A DNA stretch of 64,000 nucleotides, taken from assembly GCA_035048485.1 (NCBI GenBank), contig CM068585.1, positions 54,059,910-54,123,909 on the forward strand, given 5' to 3'. Every line of letters starts with the position of its first letter. Within the stretch, counting starts at the first letter, position 1. The notes beneath the pieces are model-generated. The model searched no databases and was not told the origin of the DNA. It worked only from the letters and a program-made list of their open reading frames with translations. Below are positions 63,301 to 64,000 of the stretch, piece by piece. The DNA is from Pteria penguin. Its lineage: Eukaryota; Mollusca; Bivalvia; Pterioida; Pteriidae. The translations under genes were made by a program, and so were the position numbers.

Positions 63301-63325
63301 ATTCCATCTCTAACTGTGCATCAGC
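27742..63325 (-). CDS. ARHGAP26: GRAF/oligophrenin-family Rho GTPase-activating protein, BAR-PH-RhoGAP (20 exons, 5' part outside window)
   Basis: Twenty - strand exons join in frame into 607 residues and a stop; numbering here starts at the first residue inside the window. Residues 1-95 are the C-terminal BAR region ('[16 protein letters not shown]'), about 109-212 the PH domain ('EGYLYL', 'WVKHYC'), and about 223-410 the RhoGAP domain. The RhoGAP part has the arginine finger R252 in 'GLYRVVG', K294 in 'VKNYLRSLPEP' and N367 in '[13 protein letters not shown]'. After 'HYEKIF' comes a ~200-residue Ser/Thr/Pro-rich tail ending '[10 protein letters not shown]'. The family speeds GTP hydrolysis on RhoA/Cdc42 and shapes membranes in endocytosis and adhesion. 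Vertebrate GRAF proteins usually end in SH3; none is seen here, as in oligophrenin-1. It could be the single invertebrate ancestor of both groups. The start codon and first BAR exons lie right of 64000. Confidence 0.95.
30179..30232 (-). CDS. ARHGAP26: GRAF exon (Ser-rich linker)
   Basis: Encodes residues 554-571 ('[17 protein letters not shown]'). Only one frame is open and it matches the phase-2 boundaries on both sides. Signals are CTAG| and AT|GTAAGC. Confidence 0.82.
30846..31826. mobile_element. 981-bp element with short TIRs and ~155-bp internal tandem repeats
   Basis: The left end GCTCACCTCA and right end TGAGGTGAGC are perfect 10-base inverted termini. Inside, a unit of about 155 bp recurs roughly six times, marked by GATACATCATTTGTGCAAG near 31088, 31243, 31399, 31554 and 31710. 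There is no open frame of note. The structure recalls bivalve dispersed elements with ~160-bp core repeats (the 'pearl' type, from memory). Confidence 0.72.
31830..32650. repeat. Degenerate dispersed repeats with 'caaggtcaag' phrases
   Basis: Repeated phrases such as 'TTGTGAAA(A/T)ATTA', 'AAGGTCAAGATAC' and 'GACCTTGATCTTTGACCTTG', with partial internal duplication (GAAAATCAATAGGGTT appears twice). Non-coding, in the intron between 30232 and 35102. Confidence 0.55.
32651..35101. other. Intronic stretch with no recognised feature
   Basis: AT-rich intron of the GRAF gene with homopolymer and poly-G runs (near 34470). No exon, RNA or element was recognised. Confidence 0.5.
35102..35147 (-). CDS. 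ARHGAP26: GRAF small exon in the linker
   Basis: Encodes residues 539-553 ('[14 protein letters not shown]') between TTTACAG| and CCTT|GTAAGT. Phases fit both neighbours. Confidence 0.85.
35213..35268 (+). mobile_element. SINE fragment (family 1 body)
   Basis: 'TGCAAAGGTATAAATTTCTATGCAATGCA' and 'CAGACAGATGCC' match only the 3' body of family 1. Confidence 0.6.
35269..36172. mobile_element. Possible decayed DNA transposon with CGCCAAAC repeats
   Basis: TTATAACGCCAAACTTGCAT occurs twice near the left (35290-35310 and 35350-35375), TATCGCCAAAC follows at ~35430, and ATATCGCCAAACCTGTCATA lies at the right near 36136. A 67-residue open frame (35569-35772) lies between but has no recognised domain. 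The call is tentative. Confidence 0.35.
36523..36682. mobile_element. 160-bp foldback MITE
   Basis: Arms of about 64 bases. The left arm starts AATAATAACAAAAACAC and ends CAAGTGGAAAC; the right arm is its near-exact complement. AAGAGTTTATAG lies both left (~36477) and right (~36685), so a longer flanking duplication is possible. Confidence 0.75.
36819..36977 (-). CDS. ARHGAP26: GRAF exon (Ser-rich linker)
   Basis: Encodes residues 486-538: a run rich in Ser/Asn ('[16 protein letters not shown]') followed by a Pro-rich part ('[12 protein letters not shown]'). Starts after TTTCAG| and ends TTAG|GTAAGT. Confidence 0.92.
37140..37400. repeat. Degenerate dispersed repeat with (GACA)n patch
   Basis: Contains 'GACACGGTCAAGGTCACATG', 'GAAGGTCAAGGTTAAAG' and ACAGACAGACAGATGGACAG. 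It looks like the tail of an interspersed molluscan repeat. Confidence 0.5.
38025..38262 (-). CDS. ARHGAP26: GRAF exon (Thr/Pro-rich linker after RhoGAP)
   Basis: Encodes residues 407-485, starting '[20 protein letters not shown]' after CGACAG|. 'IF' directly follows 'HYEK', as in vertebrate GRAF. It contains 'APPVPANYS' and ends at GAAA|GTAGGT; a nearby donor (AGTAG|GTGTTA) would break frame with the next exon. Confidence 0.92.
38418..38877. mobile_element. 460-bp foldback MITE, copy 2
   Basis: Same length and sequence family as 3378-3837, inverted relative to it. Ends are TA|CTGTCCGCGCC and GGCGCGGACAG|TA, so the TA duplication is intact. The arms meet around GACGTGACG and CGACGTCACATC near the centre. 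Confidence 0.88.
38878..41203. other. Intronic stretch with no recognised feature
   Basis: Intron between GRAF exons at 38262 and 41204. It contains a ~24-base poly-A run near 39333 followed by C-rich sequence. No exon or known element is seen, apart from the open extension at 41143-41203. Confidence 0.5.
41143..41203 (-). other. ARHGAP26: Open extension of a RhoGAP exon, possible alternative 3' end
   Basis: Beyond the main donor (AAA|GTACGT) the frame stays open for 20 codons ('[15 protein letters not shown]...') to a second donor, CCTG|GTATGC. This second donor is phase 1 and would join in frame to the exon at 36977, skipping 38262-38025. No transcript evidence is available here. Confidence 0.3.
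41204..41363 (-). CDS. ARHGAP26: GRAF exon (core of RhoGAP domain)
   Basis: Encodes residues 353-406 with '[17 protein letters not shown]' (N367) and '[17 protein letters not shown]'. The donor is set by joining 'HYEK' to 'IFKTPP' in the next exon. Confidence 0.96.
41481..41669 (+). mobile_element. Short MITE-like repeat, copy 3 of 3
   Basis: Best-defined copy: starts CAGTGTTTTGGGGTTTTTTT and ends AAAAAAACACACACTG. Internal TTGTACCTTTTCATTTTGG and ATGAAATTTCCATTTGG match copies 1 and 2. CAGTG termini suggest a hAT-like MITE. Confidence 0.7.
42140..42697. repeat. ~30-bp pyrimidine-rich minisatellite beside a GRAF exon
   Basis: Units such as 'TTTTTGTTCATTTATTACTTCCTG' are regular from 42560 to 42695 and degenerate from 42140 to 42380. 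The same units resume at 43777-43834, next to the donor of the exon at 43835, and are interrupted by the element at 42698-43776. On the - strand each unit reads AGGAAGTAA, close to that exon's own donor. Confidence 0.75.
42383..42470 (-). pseudogene. Decayed duplicate of the RhoGAP exon at 43835-43940
   Basis: On the - strand '[13 protein letters not shown]' aligns with '[13 protein letters not shown]' of the real exon, and the DNA around it also aligns over about 80 bases. The frame holds two in-frame stops (42383-42385 and upstream at the TATAATAT stretch), so it cannot encode the domain. Both copies sit in the same minisatellite-like tract, suggesting a segmental duplication of exon plus flank. 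Confidence 0.72.
42698..43776. mobile_element. 1079-bp non-autonomous hAT-like element
   Basis: Perfect 13-base terminal inverted repeats CAGGGTGCCCACT ... AGTGGGCACCCTG, flanked on both sides by CATTTA (42692-42697 and 43777-43782), a 6-base target duplication. Subterminal zones at both ends hold many TATAGGA(A/T) motifs in the same direct orientation. There is no transposase frame. CAGGG ends and 5-8 base duplications fit hAT-type elements. Confidence 0.87.
43835..43940 (-). CDS. ARHGAP26: GRAF exon (RhoGAP domain)
   Basis: Encodes residues 318-352 with '[10 protein letters not shown]' and '[11 protein letters not shown]'. Acceptor is GCTTTCAG| and donor GGAA|GTAAGT. It is too short to stand out as an open frame and was found by joining phases of neighbouring exons. 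Confidence 0.94.
44544..44759 (-). mobile_element. SINE (family 1) lacking its conserved core
   Basis: A (GATT)n tail at the left and an intact tRNA-like head at the right (GAGTCGAACCCGGGACCTC, CCACTAGGCCACACCGGCT). The core between them is deleted. Confidence 0.88.
46065..46240 (-). mobile_element. tRNA-derived SINE, family 2
   Basis: Starts GATTGGTTGATTAATTGG and carries 'TTTACGTCGCTTTCAACAAT' and the B-box complement GGGAATCAAACC. It is related to 16808-16981 in the opposite orientation. Confidence 0.83.
46990..47115. repeat. 126-bp foldback repeat
   Basis: Outer arms share GAAATGAA and TTTCATTTCATAC with their complements, and an inner stem pairs GTGTTTTATATCCC with GGGATATGAAACAC. Probably a small MITE; no clear target duplication was found. 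Confidence 0.65.
47250..47277. repeat. Perfect 28-base palindrome
   Basis: CTATGTCATAAATT followed directly by its exact reverse complement, without a loop. It lies 135 bases from the foldback at 46990-47115. Confidence 0.85.
48084..48352 (-). mobile_element. SINE (family 1) with target-site duplication
   Basis: TTCAAATTAA flanks both ends (about 48070-48079 and 48353-48362). The core complement is partly changed ('TACTATCCAAAAGACAACATG'). The tRNA-like head is recognisable at the right. Confidence 0.88.
48853..48911 (-). CDS. ARHGAP26: GRAF exon (RhoGAP domain)
   Basis: Encodes residues 298-317 with '[19 protein letters not shown]'. This is the RhoGAP 'LPxPL' motif. Phases fit both neighbours. 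Confidence 0.95.
49265..49430 (-). mobile_element. Strongly decayed SINE (family 1)
   Basis: 'GGTACCCACCCAAATCAGCGAGTGATCTTTC' (in parts) and 'CTATCTCATCTGAAGG' recall the family-1 core and body. The call is weak. Confidence 0.5.
50724..50811 (-). CDS. ARHGAP26: GRAF exon (RhoGAP domain)
   Basis: Encodes residues 269-297 with '[14 protein letters not shown]'. K294 is the conserved lysine of RhoGAP helix alpha-B. It starts after TTGTAG| and ends AAG|GTGAGT. Confidence 0.95.
51105..51179 (-). CDS. ARHGAP26: GRAF exon with the arginine finger
   Basis: Encodes residues 244-268, including '[20 protein letters not shown]'. R252 is the catalytic arginine finger. Bounded by TTTCAG| and TTAG|GTAAGT. 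Confidence 0.96.
51340..51570. repeat. Dispersed repeat with (GACGGACA) patch and 'gaccggattgcaaag' ends
   Basis: GACCGGATTGCAAAG at the left and GCTTTGCAATCCGGTC at the right are inverted relative to each other around ACAGACGGACGGACAG. A related fragment is near 62820-62890. Confidence 0.55.
52517..52579 (-). CDS. ARHGAP26: GRAF exon (start of RhoGAP domain)
   Basis: Encodes residues 223-243 with '[15 protein letters not shown]', which matches the start of the GRAF RhoGAP fold. Bounded by TTTCAG| and AGAG|GTAAGA. Confidence 0.95.
53004..53267 (-). mobile_element. Near full-length SINE (family 1) with target-site duplication
   Basis: TTAAAGTACAT(C/T)AGA flanks both ends with one mismatch (52989-53003 and 53268-53282). 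The core 'ACTGCCTCATCCGAAAGACA' and the tRNA-like head are present. Confidence 0.9.
53351..53384 (-). CDS. ARHGAP26: GRAF microexon between PH and RhoGAP
   Basis: A 34-base exon encoding residues 212-222 ('[11 protein letters not shown]'). It follows 'DGTEP' as in vertebrate GRAF ('REPVY'). Bounded by TTTTAG| and GATT|GTGAGT. Confidence 0.9.
54120..54198 (-). CDS. ARHGAP26: GRAF exon (end of PH domain)
   Basis: Encodes residues 185-211 with '[20 protein letters not shown]', the C-terminal PH helix and its conserved tryptophan. Confidence 0.95.
54855..54955 (-). CDS. ARHGAP26: GRAF exon (PH domain)
   Basis: Encodes residues 152-184 with '[20 protein letters not shown]', which matches the GRAF/OPHN1 PH core. 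Confidence 0.95.
55108..55600. repeat. 35-bp minisatellite (~14 copies)
   Basis: Unit TTGTCATACTATCACCTTGA followed by CAATGTAATATTTAG. Each unit contains the inverted pair TTGTCA ... TGACAA. It lies in the intron between the exons at 54955 and 55823. Confidence 0.92.
55823..55920 (-). CDS. ARHGAP26: GRAF exon (PH domain)
   Basis: Encodes residues 119-151 with '[15 protein letters not shown]'. The acceptor is fixed by phase (CAG|AGGCC), and the donor is CTT|GTAAGT. Confidence 0.95.
56490..56559 (-). CDS. ARHGAP26: GRAF exon (start of PH domain)
   Basis: Encodes residues 96-118, ending '[10 protein letters not shown]', the first PH strand. Bounded by GATAG| and AAAA|GTAAGT. Confidence 0.94.
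56561..58287. other. Intronic stretch with no recognised feature
   Basis: AT-rich intron sequence with homopolymer runs (poly-G near 57388). Short open frames in it show no domain and no fitting phase. Confidence 0.5.
58288..58558 (-). mobile_element. Diverged SINE (family 1)
   Basis: 'GAATCTGCCTGATGCATTGC', 'AAAGCAGTGAGGGATCTTTA' and 'TCATCCGAAAGACAGGAGAC' match family 1. The head is decayed (GGGACTCGAACCAC). It lies end to end with the next SINE. Confidence 0.82.
58574..58842 (-). mobile_element. Diverged SINE (family 1)
   Basis: 'CACTCCACAATTATTTCACA' and 'ACCCACCCGAAGAAGTAAGG' match the body. The head carries GGGGGAGTCAAACCCC and 'CCACTGAGCTACACTGG'. Same orientation as its neighbour. 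Confidence 0.82.
58875..59300. repeat. (GGAT)n-type degenerate minisatellite
   Basis: Long imperfect runs of GGATGGAT with longer repeating phrases such as 'GACTGATGACTAAAAATATG'. Overlapping - strand open frames encode only Ser/Ile/His/Pro runs. Confidence 0.92.
60094..60162 (-). CDS. ARHGAP26: GRAF exon (BAR domain C-terminal helix)
   Basis: Encodes residues 73-95 with '[16 protein letters not shown]', which matches the last BAR helix. Bounded by TTTCAG| and CAGG|GTATGT. Confidence 0.94.
60820..60881 (-). CDS. ARHGAP26: GRAF exon (BAR domain)
   Basis: Encodes residues 52-72 ('[20 protein letters not shown]'). Bounded by TTTCAG| and AAAG|GTAGGA. Confidence 0.93.
61407..61660 (+). mobile_element. 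SINE (family 1), antisense to the GRAF gene
   Basis: Intact head (TGGCCTAGTGGATGAGG and GGTTTGACTCC), core and body. ATTCTGAAG at the left and ATTCCTGAAG at the right look like a slightly altered target duplication. Confidence 0.9.
61787..61829 (-). CDS. ARHGAP26: GRAF short exon (BAR domain)
   Basis: A 43-base exon encoding residues 38-51 ('[14 protein letters not shown]'), which matches the BAR 'LLAFLQGLFTFYHHG' segment. Found by phase and family match. Confidence 0.93.
62590..62895. repeat. Dispersed repeat fragment related to 51340-51570
   Basis: 'TCCAAGGTCACAAGGTCAAA' is followed by 'GCTGACAGGCAGATAGATGG' and 'TTGCTTTGCAATCCCGTC'. The same ending occurs at 51550-51567. Confidence 0.5.
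63215..63325 (-). CDS. ARHGAP26: GRAF exon (BAR domain), first exon inside the window
   Basis: Encodes residues 1-37 of the visible part, with '[16 protein letters not shown]'. It starts in phase 0 after ATTAG| and ends at ACA|GTAAGT. Earlier BAR exons and the start codon are beyond 64000. Confidence 0.95.
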
Positions 63326-63619
63326 CTAATAAGTGAAGATAATAGCTATTTCAAACAAATAAAATTTGGAGAAATATGAAAAAGTTTGGACACTATTGAT
63401 AATAAAGTGATTAAAAAATGGACAAAAAATCTTTTTTTCAATTAAAACACAGAAATTTTTTTGCGAAGGAAGACTAATACTAATAAAATTTTCATAACTT
63501 TTCTGTATTACATTTCTTATTGTTGATTCTGTTTCTCTGATTTTGATTTTTATGCACATAAATTTGTTTAAATTTATTTGCGAAATTTCATTCCAGCTTC
63601 TCTCTTGCATTGTGTTGTT

Positions 63620-64000
63620 TTTTTTTTTGTTAACTCCAACATTAACCCTTGTATTATGTTGGCAATTTCAATTCAATTTATGCCAGCCTTATCTTAATGT
63701 TGCCATTTTTTTTTCTTCCAGTCTGACCTCTTGTGTTGTTATTTTTGGTTAATTCAGGCCTTACCTATACTGATGTGTTTTACCTTTTGGTTTTTTAATT
63801 CAGCCTTACCTCATAAAATGTCATTTTTTGTTTAATTCCACCTTACCTTTAGTAACATGTTGTCATTTTTGGTTTATTACAACCTTACCTTTTGTAACAT
63901 TTTGTCATTTTTGGGTTATTCTGGTCTTACCTCTTGTAATGAGTTGTCATTTTTGGTTTATTCCAGCCTTACCTCTTGATAATGTGTTGTCATTTTTGGT
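63620..64000. repeat. ~40-bp minisatellite running off the right edge
   Basis: About eight units built on CAGCCTTACCTCTTGTAATG and TGTCATTTTTGGTTTATT. Units are more regular toward the right edge. On the - strand each good unit contains AGGTAAGG, a consensus-like splice donor. Confidence 0.82.

Overview
This is an AT-rich animal genomic window that looks molluscan, most likely from a bivalve. The evidence is long multi-exon genes with GT-AG introns, many tRNA-derived SINEs, short inverted-repeat (MITE-like) elements, minisatellites, and dispersed repeats rich in the phrase 'gaccttgaccttt'. The species cannot be fixed from the sequence. No prokaryotic, viral or CRISPR content was seen.

Two protein-coding genes are well supported and face each other tail to tail. 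(1) RNF14, + strand, coding 4806-17579: seven coding exons join in frame to a 454-residue RWD + RING1-IBR-RING2 E3 ubiquitin ligase, complete from start to stop. (2) A GRAF/oligophrenin-family Rho GTPase-activating protein (ARHGAP26-like), - strand, 63325 down to 27742: twenty exons join in frame to 607 residues plus a stop. They cover the C-terminal part of the BAR domain, the PH domain, the RhoGAP domain and a Ser/Thr/Pro-rich tail. The N-terminal exons lie beyond the right edge of the window. Human RNF14 and ARHGAP26 are both on 5q31.3, so the pair may be an old linkage.

Layout: 1-4754 is upstream/intergenic sequence with a 460-bp palindromic MITE and a possible RNF14 5' exon. 4755-17579 is RNF14; its intron 1 holds a 24-bp minisatellite and its intron 2 a ~3.3-kb array of a 39-bp satellite that begins just after the splice donor. 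17580-27741 is the convergent 3' region, with no coding gene recognised. 27742-63325 is the GRAF gene. Its introns carry SINEs, a second 460-bp palindrome, a 1079-bp hAT-like element, an element with 155-bp internal repeats, a decayed duplicate of a RhoGAP exon, and several minisatellites. 63326-64000 is upstream intron with a ~40-bp minisatellite running off the window.

The two proteins act in different processes, ubiquitin ligation and Rho GTPase/membrane control, and nothing in the sequence indicates a joint function. The main points for follow-up are the repeats that sit on or next to splice sites, the decayed duplicate exon, and the conserved gene pairing.
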